Assembly: GCA_011051655.1 (NCBI GenBank)
Contig: DRKS01000013.1
Location: forward strand, 1 to 64,000
Direction: 5' to 3'
Length of the DNA: 64,000 nt
Source of the DNA: Sedimenticola sp.
GTDB lineage: Bacteria > Pseudomonadota > Gammaproteobacteria > Chromatiales > Chromatiaceae
The notes under the pieces are model-generated. The model worked only from the letters and a program-made list of their open reading frames with translations, had not been told where the DNA came from and did not search any database. Below, in pieces: positions 38,199 through 45,558 of this stretch (its first letter is position 1; each line of letters begins with the position of its first letter). The translations under genes were made by a program, and so were the position numbers.

Positions 38199-38684
38199 AT
38201 GGGTAAGAAAATCGAAAGACACGCCTTTGAGCCGAAGATCATGGCCTTCGTGTGCAAATGGTGCACCTATTCCGGGGCCGATCTCGCCGGCACCAGTCGC
38301 ATGGACTATTCGCCCAACGTGCGCATGGTGCGCCTGCCCTGCTCCGGCCGCATCGATCCCCAGTTCATGATCAAGGCCTTCGAGCAAGGCGCGGACGGCG
38401 TGGTGGTCTCCGGCTGTCATCCCGGCGACTGCCACTATAACGAGGGCAACTACTACGCCCGCCGCCGCAACACCGCCTTTCGCGAGCTGATGGACTTCAA
38501 CGGCATAGACATCGAGCGCATCGAGTTCTCCTGGATCTCCGCCGCCGAGGCCATCAAGTGGACCGAGGTGATCGACAATTTCACCGACAAGGTGCGGGAA
38601 CTCGGGCCCCACGCCCAATACAGCGACGACGTGGTGGACCCCTATGCCGAGTTTCTGGTGCAGAAAGATCGGGAGACGGCATGA
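38199..38684 (+). CDS. flxD: MvhD/FlxD-like electron-transfer subunit
   Basis: A 161-residue protein with the MvhD cysteine pattern: FVCKWCTYSGADLAG, MVRLPCSGRID and VVSGCHPGDCHY, which bind one 2Fe-2S cluster and link the electron donor module to HdrA. It has no clear ribosome-binding site because the heptamer array runs up to the start codon. Its stop overlaps the next start (ATGA), so the two are coupled. The set flxD-flxC-flxB-flxA with hdrABC matches the FlxABCD-HdrABC complexes of sulfate reducers, which take electrons from NADH. Confidence 0.87.
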   Translation: MGKKIERHAFEPKIMAFVCKWCTYSGADLAGTSRMDYSPNVRMVRLPCSGRIDPQFMIKAFEQGADGVVVSGCHPGDCHYNEGNYYARRRNTAFRELMDFNGIDIERIEFSWISAAEAIKWTEVIDNFTDKVRELGPHAQYSDDVVDPYAEFLVQKDRETA

Positions 38685-39574
38685 TAGAGCAAATCCGCAA
38701 CCAGGCCCGCCAACTGCTGGAGAATGGCGAGGTGGACGTGGTCATCGGCTACGCCGAAGGCAGCGACCCCACCCGCACGACGCCTGTCTTCGTGCGCAAG
38801 CCGGAGGACGTGGACCGGCTCATCTATGACGCGCGCTGCATCAACTCCCTGCCCCTCTATCTGAACAAGCGCCACGAATACACCAAGAAGGGCTGGAAAA
38901 AGACCGGCATCATCGGCAAGGGCTGCGACATCCGCGCCATCACCCAGCTCATCGCCGAAAACCAGTTGAGACGGGACGAGGTCTACATCCTCGGCGTCCC
39001 CTGCGAGGGTGTGGTGTCCCATTTCGAGAAGTGGGACGGCAGCCTGCACGACGGCAACCGGGCCAGCAAGTGCACCGACTGCGACGTCATGATCCCGCTG
39101 GACACCGACTTCTTCCCCGGTGAAAAACCGGAGGTCGACCGTTCCGGCCCCTACAAGGTCACCTCCCCCAAGGTGGCCAACCTCATGGGCATGGAAAACG
39201 ACCAGCGCTTCGCCTTCTGGCGGGACGATTTCGACCGCTGCTTCAAGTGCTACGCCTGCCGCGAGGTCTGCCCCCACTGCTCCTGCAACGTCTGCATCAC
39301 GGATGAAACGACACCGAGCTGGATCGATCCGGCCGCCCACAAGAAAGGCGTCTTCTCCTGGCACCTGACCCGGGCCATGCACCTGGTGGGCCGCTGCACC
39401 GGCTGCGGCGAATGCACCCGGGCCTGTCCCATGGACATCCAGGTGGACCTGTTCAACCAGCGCATGAAAGAGATCGTCCAGGAAAACTACGGATACAAAT
39501 CGGGCTACTCCCTGGAGGAGAAGCATCCCTTGATCACCTACAAGGTCGACGATCGCGAGGACTTTATTAAATAA
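38681..39574 (+). CDS. flxC: FlxC-like 4Fe-4S protein (F420 hydrogenase beta-like)
   Basis: A 297-residue iron-sulfur protein starting at the ATG at 38681, which overlaps the flxD stop by 4 bp and has GGGAGA upstream. It contains GKGCDIRAITQLIAENQLRR and PCEGVVSHF, typical of the coenzyme-F420-hydrogenase beta-like fold, then KCTDCD and two cluster motifs, CFKCYACREVCPHCSCNVC and CTGCGECTRACPM. The role is to pass electrons within the NADH-oxidising module. The name rests on gene order and motifs. Confidence 0.8.
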   Translation: MIEQIRNQARQLLENGEVDVVIGYAEGSDPTRTTPVFVRKPEDVDRLIYDARCINSLPLYLNKRHEYTKKGWKKTGIIGKGCDIRAITQLIAENQLRRDEVYILGVPCEGVVSHFEKWDGSLHDGNRASKCTDCDVMIPLDTDFFPGEKPEVDRSGPYKVTSPKVANLMGMENDQRFAFWRDDFDRCFKCYACREVCPHCSCNVCITDETTPSWIDPAAHKKGVFSWHLTRAMHLVGRCTGCGECTRACPMDIQVDLFNQRMKEIVQENYGYKSGYSLEEKHPLITYKVDDREDFIK

Positions 39575-39620
39575 GCTCCAGTTGTCACGGCGCAGGGGAC
39601 AAAGGGCGGAGAGCCCCTCC

Positions 39621-39644
39621 CTGACAACTGACAACTGACAACTG
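39621..39644. repeat. Heptamer tandem repeat E (flxC-flxB junction)
   Basis: Three perfect CTGACAA units plus CTG, in the 85-bp gap before flxB. Confidence 0.8.
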
Positions 39645-39659
39645 CCCCTTTGATTATTT

Positions 39660-40739
39660 ATGAGAACAGCAACCATACAGAAAAGCGATCTTGGCAAGGC
39701 CATTGACCTTCTGGTGCAGGCCGACCTGCGGGTGATCGCCCCGCGCCTTCAGCCACGCCTGGAGGAGGATGGGCCGGACGCCATCGATGTGCTCACCCTG
39801 GTCGAAGTCAAATCCGGCGAGAACCATCAAGTTGGCGAAGGCCTGCTTCCCCTCAACGGGGTCAAGGAATTCCTGTTCGCCAAGCACGAACCCCTGTTCG
39901 CCTACGAGAAGCGGGGCAAAAAGATCGACATCATCCCGGTGCATCACGAGTATCCGCGCACCGTCATCGTCGGCGTGCGTCCCTGTGACGCCGCCTCCAT
40001 CGCCTCCCTGAACGCGGTTTTCTCCGACGCCAACGCCGGTTTCGAGGACCCCTTCTTCACCAGGCGGCGGGAGCGCACCACCATCGTCACCTACTCCTGC
40101 ACCGCCCCGGACGCCAGTTGCTTCTGCACCTCCGTGGATCTGGCCCCCGACAGCTCCAGGGGATCGGACCTGCACTTTACCGAGATCGGCGGCGACCTCA
40201 TTCACGTAGAGGTCCTGACCGAGGCGGGGGAAGCCATCGCCAACCTGCTGGAATCCCTGCTCGAAGGCGAAGGCGACCAGCAACAGCGTGAAAAGGCCGG
40301 CGCGGCGGTAAAGGAAAAACTCACCCGCATACGCGACGCCGCCCCCATCAAGGACTGGCTGGACAACCTCGACAACTTCGACGACGAGATGTGGGAGCGC
40401 CTGGGCGAAAAATGCATCGGCTGCGGCTCCTGCACCTTCCTGTGCCCGACCTGTCACTGCTTCGATATCGTGGACGAGAACAAAGGCTCCAAGGGCTACC
40501 GGGTCAAGTTCTGGGATTCCTGCCAGTTCGACCACTTCACCCTGCACGCCTCCGGTCACAACCCGCGGGACTGGCAATACAAGCGCTACCGCAACCGGTT
40601 CAACTGCAAGTTCAAGATCTACCCGGAGAAATTCGAGCAGCAGGGTTGCGTCGGCTGCGGGCGCTGCATCCGCGGCTGCCCGGTCAACCTGGACATCACC
40701 GAGTATATGGCGGAAGTGGCCGCCAAGGCGGCCGGTTGA
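39660..40739 (+). CDS. flxB: FlxB-like iron-sulfur protein (AsrA-like)
   Basis: A 359-residue protein similar in layout to subunit A of anaerobic sulfite reductase and to hydrogenase-linked 4Fe-4S subunits. An N-terminal half has KEFLFAKHEPLFAYEK and VIVGVRPCDAASI, then CTAPDASCFC. The C-terminal half holds two ferredoxin motifs, CIGCGSCTFLCPTC and CVGCGRCIRGCPV. With FlxA it should form the NAD(P)H-oxidising part of the complex. The ATG at 39660 lacks a good ribosome site; the stop codon lies in heptamer array F. Confidence 0.82.
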   Translation: MRTATIQKSDLGKAIDLLVQADLRVIAPRLQPRLEEDGPDAIDVLTLVEVKSGENHQVGEGLLPLNGVKEFLFAKHEPLFAYEKRGKKIDIIPVHHEYPRTVIVGVRPCDAASIASLNAVFSDANAGFEDPFFTRRRERTTIVTYSCTAPDASCFCTSVDLAPDSSRGSDLHFTEIGGDLIHVEVLTEAGEAIANLLESLLEGEGDQQQREKAGAAVKEKLTRIRDAAPIKDWLDNLDNFDDEMWERLGEKCIGCGSCTFLCPTCHCFDIVDENKGSKGYRVKFWDSCQFDHFTLHASGHNPRDWQYKRYRNRFNCKFKIYPEKFEQQGCVGCGRCIRGCPVNLDITEYMAEVAAKAAG

Positions 40740-40763
40740 CAGTTGGCAGTTGACGGTTAAAAA
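40736..40763. repeat. Heptamer tandem repeat F (upstream of the pseudogene)
   Basis: TTGACAG, TTGGCAG, TTGACGG, then TTAAAAA. The flxB stop codon TGA is inside the first unit. TTGACAG is the reverse complement of CTGTCAA, so this array is a strand-flipped version of the ACTGTCA-type units at 41128. Confidence 0.75.
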
Positions 40764-40784
40764 ACAGAGAGGTTGGAAAAAATC

Positions 40785-41141
40785 ATGAGCGCTTCATTTG
40801 GGGACTTGGAAGTCTGGAAGAGATCATGCCGACTGGCTGTCAAAGTCTACGAGGTATTGAGCGATTGCCGTGATTATTGATTGAGAGATCAGATGCTGCG
40901 GGCATCTATATCGATCCCATCAAATATCGCAGAAGGCAGTGAAAGAAACAGTATCCCTGATTTTCAGAGGTTCTTGGCTATCGCAAAAGGCTCAGCTGCG
41001 GAGTTGAGAACACAAGTATACATTGCACGAGAGGTTGACATTATTGCTAATAGTGACACGAAAGGCTTTATACAAGAGTTGAAATCCATCTCGAAGATGC
41101 TCCAGGCATTGCAGAAGTCGCTAAATAACTGTCAACTGTAA
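40785..41141 (+). pseudogene. Four-helix bundle (23S rRNA intervening-sequence) protein, one nonsense codon
   Basis: The frame from the ATG at 40785 reads MSASFGDLEVWKRSCRLAVK..., a clear member of the four-helix-bundle family, and continues after an in-frame TGA at 40878-40880 with LRDQMLRASISIPSNIAEGS to the stop at 41141. Homologues normally read CRDYGLRDQ here, so GGA to TGA (one base) explains the stop. The reading frame is otherwise intact over 118 codons, so the damage is recent, or the two halves are made separately. It is wedged between flxB and flxA and flanked on both sides by heptamer arrays. Function of the family is unknown; members also occur inside rRNA intervening sequences. 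Confidence 0.85.
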
Positions 41142-41155
41142 ACTGTAAACTGTAA
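41128..41155. repeat. Heptamer tandem repeat G (end of the pseudogene)
   Basis: ACTGTCA followed by three ACTGTAA units, then ACCG. The pseudogene stop TAA is part of the second unit. The array ends 14 bp before the flxA ATG. Confidence 0.88.
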
Positions 41156-41169
41156 ACCGATATATACCT

Positions 41170-42006
41170 ATGACCAATATTTATCAACCCCATCTAATGA
41201 CCATTGCCAAGGTCATCCAGGAAGCACCGGGGATCAAGACCTTTCATCTGAAGTTCCAGGACGACAAGGTGCGGGAGAGCTTCAGCTTCAAGGCCGGCCA
41301 ATTCGCGGAGTACTCCGCCTTCGGCGCCGGTGAAAGCACCTTCTGCATAGCCTCGTCCCCCACCCGCATGGATCATATCGAGTGCTGTTTCCGCCAGGTG
41401 GGCAAGGTCACCACGGCCCTGGCCAATCTCACGGAAGGGGACACCATCGGCTTCCGCGGCCCCTATGGCAACGTGTTCCCCATCGAAGAGTGGGAGGGCA
41501 AGAACCTCATCTTCATCGGCGGCGGCATCGCCCTGCCCCCGCTGCGCTCCGTCATCTGGAACGTGCTGGACCTGCGTGACAAATACAAGGACATCTCCAT
41601 CGTCTATGGCGCCAAAACCGTGGAAGACCTGGTCTACAAGCGGGAGATCGCCCAGTGGGAGGAAAGGCCGGACGTCAACATGGTCAAGACGGTCGACCCC
41701 GGCGGCGAAACCGACGACTGGGACGGTCACGTGGGTTTCGTGCCCCATGTCCTGGAAAACGACTTCGCCCCCAGCCCGGACAACACCGTCGCCATCGTCT
41801 GCGGCCCGCCCATCATGATCAAGTTCACCTTCGAGGCCCTGGAACGCCTGGGCTTCGAGCAGAGCCAGATGATCACCACCCTGGAGAACCGCATGAAGTG
41901 CGGCCTGGGCAAATGCGGCCGCTGCAATATCGGCTCCACCTACGTCTGCATCGACGGCCCCGTCTTCAGGGCCGAGGAGTTGGCGGCACTGCCGCAGGAG
42001 TTCTGA
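41170..42006 (+). CDS. flxA: FlxA-like NAD(P)H/FAD oxidoreductase (AsrB-like)
   Basis: A 278-residue ferredoxin-reductase-fold protein: FAD domain (about 10-100; FKAGQFAEYS, then TFCIASSP), NAD domain (about 105-235; LIFIGGGIALPPLRSVIW; AIVCGPPIMIKFT) and a C-terminal 2Fe-2S site, MKCGLGKCGRCNIGSTYVC. It is the entry point for NAD(P)H electrons in the predicted Flx-Hdr complex. It is the last gene of the operon and is followed by a strong terminator. The pseudogene and repeats lie between it and flxB. Confidence 0.88.
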   Translation: MTNIYQPHLMTIAKVIQEAPGIKTFHLKFQDDKVRESFSFKAGQFAEYSAFGAGESTFCIASSPTRMDHIECCFRQVGKVTTALANLTEGDTIGFRGPYGNVFPIEEWEGKNLIFIGGGIALPPLRSVIWNVLDLRDKYKDISIVYGAKTVEDLVYKREIAQWEERPDVNMVKTVDPGGETDDWDGHVGFVPHVLENDFAPSPDNTVAIVCGPPIMIKFTFEALERLGFEQSQMITTLENRMKCGLGKCGRCNIGSTYVCIDGPVFRAEELAALPQEF

Positions 42007-42019
42007 TTTCAGATCCCCG

Positions 42020-42056
42020 GGCGGTCCGGCTTGCAAAGAGCCGGACCGCCTTTTTT
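42020..42056 (+). terminator. Intrinsic terminator of the hdr-frd-flx operon
   Basis: A perfect 12-bp stem, GGCGGTCCGGCT/AGCCGGACCGCC (42020-42031/42039-42050), with a 7-nt loop followed by six T residues. Confidence 0.95.
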
Positions 42057-42090
42057 ATATCCGGCCGCGATTCGGCGTCACGGAAATTAT

Positions 42091-42561
42091 TCAGCGCAGG
42101 GTCTCAAACCGGAAAGGCGCCGCCAGAATACCTTTATCCGTACCGGCCAGCACCGTGGCCTCCCAGGTCATACGCTCCATTATGCACACGGACAACACCC
42201 CGGAACCGGCATAACGGCCGGCAGACTGCCGTTCCAGGCGCGGCCGGTTGAATCCCATGTTCATACCGACGCCACGAAAATCCACCTCCACGGAGCGCAC
42301 GTCCAGCCCTTGTGCCTGCACTTGCAGTTGCAGGGTTCTCAATCCCTCGATGGGGCGGGGAGAAATAGAAAAGACAAGCCGGCCGCCATCCGGAAACACG
42401 GCCTCACAGGGTTCTTTCTGAAGATCACAGGAGGCATCCAGCGGCGCAATCATTGCGATATCACCTGGCGTCTGGCGCCAGATCTGAAGGCCCGCAATGG
42501 CAATGACAGCAATCAACACCACGGTAGTGGCGGTCATCCATATTCTGTAGCTGATCTGCAT
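42091..42561 (-). CDS. Membrane-anchored periplasmic protein beside copper chaperone
   Basis: A 156-residue protein with one N-terminal membrane helix (WMTATTVVLIAVIAIAGLQI) and a periplasmic beta-sandwich-like domain. It contains GVGMNMGFNRPRLE and a C-terminal half GRYAGSGVLSVCIMERMTWEA, resembling FixH/YtkA-like domains found next to copper proteins. The methionines of GMNMG could bind copper, but this is inference. The start at 42561 is 5 bp after the stop of the upstream PCu(A)C gene, so both form one operon. Confidence 0.65.
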   Translation of the reverse strand: MQISYRIWMTATTVVLIAVIAIAGLQIWRQTPGDIAMIAPLDASCDLQKEPCEAVFPDGGRLVFSISPRPIEGLRTLQLQVQAQGLDVRSVEVDFRGVGMNMGFNRPRLERQSAGRYAGSGVLSVCIMERMTWEATVLAGTDKGILAAPFRFETLR

Positions 42562-42565
42562 GGAA

Positions 42566-43018
42566 TCAGAAACGAAACCCTTCCCGGCGCACCACAAACT
42601 CGATCTCAAACCTCGATCCGTCTGCAAAGGCCAGCGTTATGGGCGCCCGGTCTCCCTCTCTCAGCACCTTTTTTGGCTTTATCAGCATCAGATGATAACC
42701 ACCCGGCTCGAACCGTAACGCCGCCCGCGGCGCTATCTCAACCTGCCCCTCATGCACCATTCGCGCCATACCGGTACCCTTGTCATATAGCGTACGGTGG
42801 ATCTCAATGGATTCGAATACCGTACTGGCGGCGCCGACCAGCATCCTGGGCTGATCCGTGCCGTTGTCAATAGCGAAATATCCCGCCTGAGCCACCGCAT
42901 TGGGCGGCGCTTCCGATATCCAGGCATCACGCAGCGCCAGCTCTCCCTCGGAACAGCCCACAATCCCCCACGCCAGGAACAGGATGCACAGCAACCGGCA
43001 AACAGAAAAAATGCTCAT
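42566..43018 (-). CDS. PCu(A)C-type periplasmic copper chaperone lipoprotein
   Basis: A 150-residue lipoprotein (lipobox GIVGC, Cys22). The copper site of the family, H(M)x10M...HxM, is visible as His in IEIHRTLYDKGTGMARMVH and Met/His in GGYHLMLIKP. These proteins deliver Cu(I) to the CuA or CuB centre of cytochrome oxidases. The membrane protein downstream is probably its partner. Confidence 0.88.
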   Translation of the reverse strand: MSIFSVCRLLCILFLAWGIVGCSEGELALRDAWISEAPPNAVAQAGYFAIDNGTDQPRMLVGAASTVFESIEIHRTLYDKGTGMARMVHEGQVEIAPRAALRFEPGGYHLMLIKPKKVLREGDRAPITLAFADGSRFEIEFVVRREGFRF

Positions 43019-43093
43019 CTATGGAGTGAGTAGTATCAATCTCAGCGGGGAATCCAGTATAGGCAGTACCGGAACGGGCCGGAATGCGGCAAA

Positions 43094-43207
43094 ATGACGC
43101 ATATTTACGGCTTGATCAACCAACCCCATTGTCACCTTCAAGACAAACCACAACGACCCTGCCTCTGCGGCAGCGGCAAGAAGTACAAGAAATGCTGTCT
43201 CAAATGA
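43094..43207 (+). CDS. SEC-C motif microprotein (37 aa)
   Basis: A 37-codon gene, MTHIYGLINQPHCHLQDK... ending in RPCLCGSGKKYKKCCLK. The last 17 residues are a full SEC-C zinc motif (CxC...CC), known from the C-terminus of SecA and from many small or defence-linked proteins, where it binds ribosomes or SecB. The protein is nearly only the motif. There is no strong ribosome site (the preceding bases are GGCAAA). It lies 24 bp before the WYL regulator on the same strand. Confidence 0.7.
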   Translation: MTHIYGLINQPHCHLQDKPQRPCLCGSGKKYKKCCLK

Positions 43208-43231
43208 AACCTGCCCCACGGACAGCCCCCC

Positions 43232-44203
43232 ATGGACAAATTCGACCGGATCTACGACCTGCATAAAATCCTCTCCGCACGCCGCCGGCCGGTGTCTCTC
43301 ACGGACCTGACCGCCGAGCTGGAGTGCTCGGCGGCCACCGCCAAGCGCATCATCCGGCAGATGCGCGACTACCTCGGCGCCCCCATCACCTACGACCGGC
43401 AACTGAACGGCTACCACTACGACCACCAGGGAGAACATCCCTACGAACTCCCCGGCCTCTGGTTCAGCGCCTCCGAACTCTACGCCCTGCTCGCCTGCCA
43501 CCAACTGTTGATCCAGACAGATCCCGGACTGCTGGCCGAAGAACTCGGCCCGCTGGAACAGCGCTGTCAGAAAATACTCGAACACGAGCACCTGGGAGGT
43601 GGTCAACTGCTGCACCGGGTGCGCATCCTGGCCATGGGAAAACGCCAATCGGAACAGCGCAGCTTCCGGCAGGCCGCCACCGGCCTGCTGCAACGCAAAC
43701 GCCTGCACATCCGCTACCACGCCCGCACCAACAACCGCAGCAGCGAACGCACCATCTCACCCCAGCGGCTCACCCACTACCGCGACAACTGGTACCTCGA
43801 CGCCTGGTGTCACGACAGAGACGCATTCCGCACCTTCACCCTGGACCGCATCGAACAGATCCGCCTGCTGGACCAACCCGCCCGCGACTGCACCGAACAG
43901 GAACTCGACAATCACTTCGCCACCGCCTACGGCATCTTCGCCGGCCAGCCGGACAACACCGCCGTACTCCACTTCAGCGCCGAACGCGCCCGCTGGGTGG
44001 CCGAAGAAGAATGGCACCCCCAACAGCAAGGCCGCTGGCTGGAAGACGGCCGCTACGAACTGCGCATCCCCTACGGCGACCCCCGCGAACTGGTGATGGA
44101 CATCCTCAAATACGGCCCCGACGTCGAAGTAACAGAACCGCCCGCGCTGCGCCAAACAATCATCGACCGCCTGACCGCCGCCCTCGGCCGCTACGGAAAA
44201 TAA
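43232..44203 (+). CDS. WYL-domain transcriptional regulator
   Basis: A 323-residue regulator: an N-terminal winged helix (about 1-60; FDRIYDLHKILSARRRPVS...SAATAKRIIRQMRD) and a WYL domain (about 140-230; LHIRYHARTNNRSSERTISP, RDNWYLDAWCHDR, TFTLDRIEQIRLLD) plus a C-terminal WCX-like region. WYL proteins sense nucleic acids or nucleotides and often repress defence or CRISPR genes, as BrxR/CapW do. It is 1.9 kb from cas3 and on the same strand, with unrelated genes between, so control of the cas operon is only a guess. Confidence 0.88.
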   Translation: MDKFDRIYDLHKILSARRRPVSLTDLTAELECSAATAKRIIRQMRDYLGAPITYDRQLNGYHYDHQGEHPYELPGLWFSASELYALLACHQLLIQTDPGLLAEELGPLEQRCQKILEHEHLGGGQLLHRVRILAMGKRQSEQRSFRQAATGLLQRKRLHIRYHARTNNRSSERTISPQRLTHYRDNWYLDAWCHDRDAFRTFTLDRIEQIRLLDQPARDCTEQELDNHFATAYGIFAGQPDNTAVLHFSAERARWVAEEEWHPQQQGRWLEDGRYELRIPYGDPRELVMDILKYGPDVEVTEPPALRQTIIDRLTAALGRYGK

Positions 44204-44260
44204 TGCACCGCTTGAACAACCTCCGGCGACAAACCAGCCATCTCTTTTAACCTCCCCTGA

Positions 44261-44296
44261 CCTCCCCCTTCGTCAAAGGGGGATTGAGGGGGATTT
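44261..44296. repeat. MITE-like repeat copy 1 (CCTCCCCCTT...AGGGGGATTT)
   Basis: A 36-bp element with internal inverted repeat CCCCCTT/AAGGGGG (loop CGTCA) and tail ATTGAGGGGGATTT. Three copies occur within 700 bp, flanking the HIRAN gene. A short extra piece, inverted, is at about 63830-63850. Similar C-run/G-run elements are frequent intergenic repeats in Gammaproteobacteria. Confidence 0.85.
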
Positions 44297-44378
44297 ACTA
44301 AATTTTTTCCACAGGCTCACGTTTTGAGCCACCGCCTGTGCTATCAATACCGTAAATAGAAAAAGCGGAGCCACCATC

Positions 44379-44786
44379 ATGCACAGACGAACCTTCATCC
44401 ACACCCTGATCAGCGGTCTCGGCATCCTCGGTTTCCAAGGCGCCATGCACCGGACAAACGGCATTTCACGGAAAATCCTGCTCCAGGAATCGCCCCTCGC
44501 CGGCTACCAGTACCACCGCGCCCCCGGCGTCTGGCCCTTCCTCCGGGAAGGGGAACAACTGCGCCTGATCAGAGAACCACACAACCGCCACGACCCCAAC
44601 GCCATCGCCGTCTGGTTCAAAAACGACATGCTGGGTTACGTCCCCCGCCGGGAAAACAGAACCCTGGCCCAGGTGATGGACCGTGGAGAGAAACTGAAGG
44701 CCCGCATCACTCGTCTGCTCGTGGAATCTGATCCGTGGCAGCGGCTACGGTTTGAGGTATTTCTCGATGGCCGGGCCATAACCTGA
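44379..44786 (+). CDS. Tat-exported HIRAN-domain protein
   Basis: A 135-residue protein. The N-terminus MHRRTFIHTLISGLGILGF fits a twin-arginine signal (RRTF followed by a hydrophobic stretch). The rest is a single HIRAN domain: SPLAGYQYHRAPGVWPFLR, LRLIREPHNRHDPNAIAVWF, LGYVPRRENRTLAQVMDRG. HIRAN domains bind DNA ends, usually fused to SNF2 helicases inside cells; an exported stand-alone copy is unusual. The flanking repeats suggest a mobile or recently moved segment. Function unknown. Confidence 0.8.
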   Translation: MHRRTFIHTLISGLGILGFQGAMHRTNGISRKILLQESPLAGYQYHRAPGVWPFLREGEQLRLIREPHNRHDPNAIAVWFKNDMLGYVPRRENRTLAQVMDRGEKLKARITRLLVESDPWQRLRFEVFLDGRAIT

Positions 44787-44828
44787 TCAAAAATCATGTC
44801 CAAGCCATCTACAAACAACAATACGTGA

Positions 44829-44860
44829 CCTCCCCCTTTGCTAAAGGGGGATTGAGGGGG
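44829..44860. repeat. MITE-like repeat copy 2
   Basis: CCTCCCCCTTTG/CTAAAGGGGGATTGAGGGGG. Same element as at 44261, located 42 bp after the HIRAN stop. Confidence 0.85.
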
Positions 44861-44894
44861 TGGGCTATATGCCATAAAACCTGACCGGCCATTG

Positions 44895-44930
44895 CCTCCC
44901 CCTTTGGCAAAGGGGAATTGAGGGGGATTT
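44895..44930. repeat. MITE-like repeat copy 3
   Basis: Third copy with GGCAAAGGGGAATTGAGGGG in its right half. It lies 34 bp after copy 2, both in the same orientation as copy 1. Confidence 0.85.
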
Positions 44931-45261
44931 ATCGAGAGCCTCATCCCCCAGCAGCCAATTCGTACCAAGGGTGGACCTTTGATTATCAATAAGTTAGCGG
45001 ACGAGAATGAAATAAGTCACACAAATGGTATGCGACAGTTCACTCCCATTTTGATATGAACGGCGTAAGATGGAGTTGTTTCGAAAACCACAAGAGCCCT
45101 GGTGCAGTGCAGTGCCTCAAGCAAACTTCCAGGTCATGGCAATTGGGGAAAAAACAACCGGCACCGCCTCATCTGGTGAAGCTGAGTTGTGCTACGAAAG
45201 CCGCAAGGGTGAGCATTCTTCTGGAGGTGGCCTGAGCCGCAGGAGGGATTGAAATGGTCGG
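44931..45261. other. 331-bp gap with no supported gene
   Basis: No convincing gene. A 60-codon plus-strand frame (45070-45252) has no ribosome site and no recognisable domain. The segment is moderately AT-rich at its left end and may hold remnants of mobile DNA; I recognise nothing specific. Confidence 0.4.
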
Positions 45262-45558
45262 TTATCTATTTGGTCTTTTGTCCGGATCATGGGCCTTCAT
45301 ATACTCCCGCAACAGGGTATTGATCTCCGTCTGGTATCCCTTACCGCGCGCTTTGAACCACGTAAGAACATCCCTGTCGATACGCAACGTTACCTGCTGC
45401 TTCCCAGGCCAGGATTTCAGCCCTTTACGCACAATGCCCTTGGCAAACATCTCCGGCGTAACTTCCGGATTTTCTGACATATTGATCTCCTCATCCGTCA
45501 GGGCATCGACCCTCTTCCAATCAGTTTGGGAGGTGGTTGAAGAAGCTTTCTTGCTCAT
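45262..45558 (-). CDS. brnA: BrnA-type antitoxin
   Basis: A 98-residue antitoxin beginning MSKKASSTTSQTDWKRVDAL. The middle has the BrnA sequence EEINMSENPEVTPEMFAKG and the C-terminal ribbon-helix-helix KQQVTLRIDRDVLTWFKARGKGYQTEINTLLREYM split over two stretches. It neutralises BrnT and represses the pair. Its start lies inside brnT (38-bp overlap). Confidence 0.93.
   Translation of the reverse strand: MSKKASSTTSQTDWKRVDALTDEEINMSENPEVTPEMFAKGIVRKGLKSWPGKQQVTLRIDRDVLTWFKARGKGYQTEINTLLREYMKAHDPDKRPNR

Noticed and set aside
40878-40880. TGA as a selenocysteine codon in the four-helix-bundle gene
   Set aside because: The family has glycine there, no selenocysteine insertion element is visible, and a one-base GGA-to-TGA change explains it.
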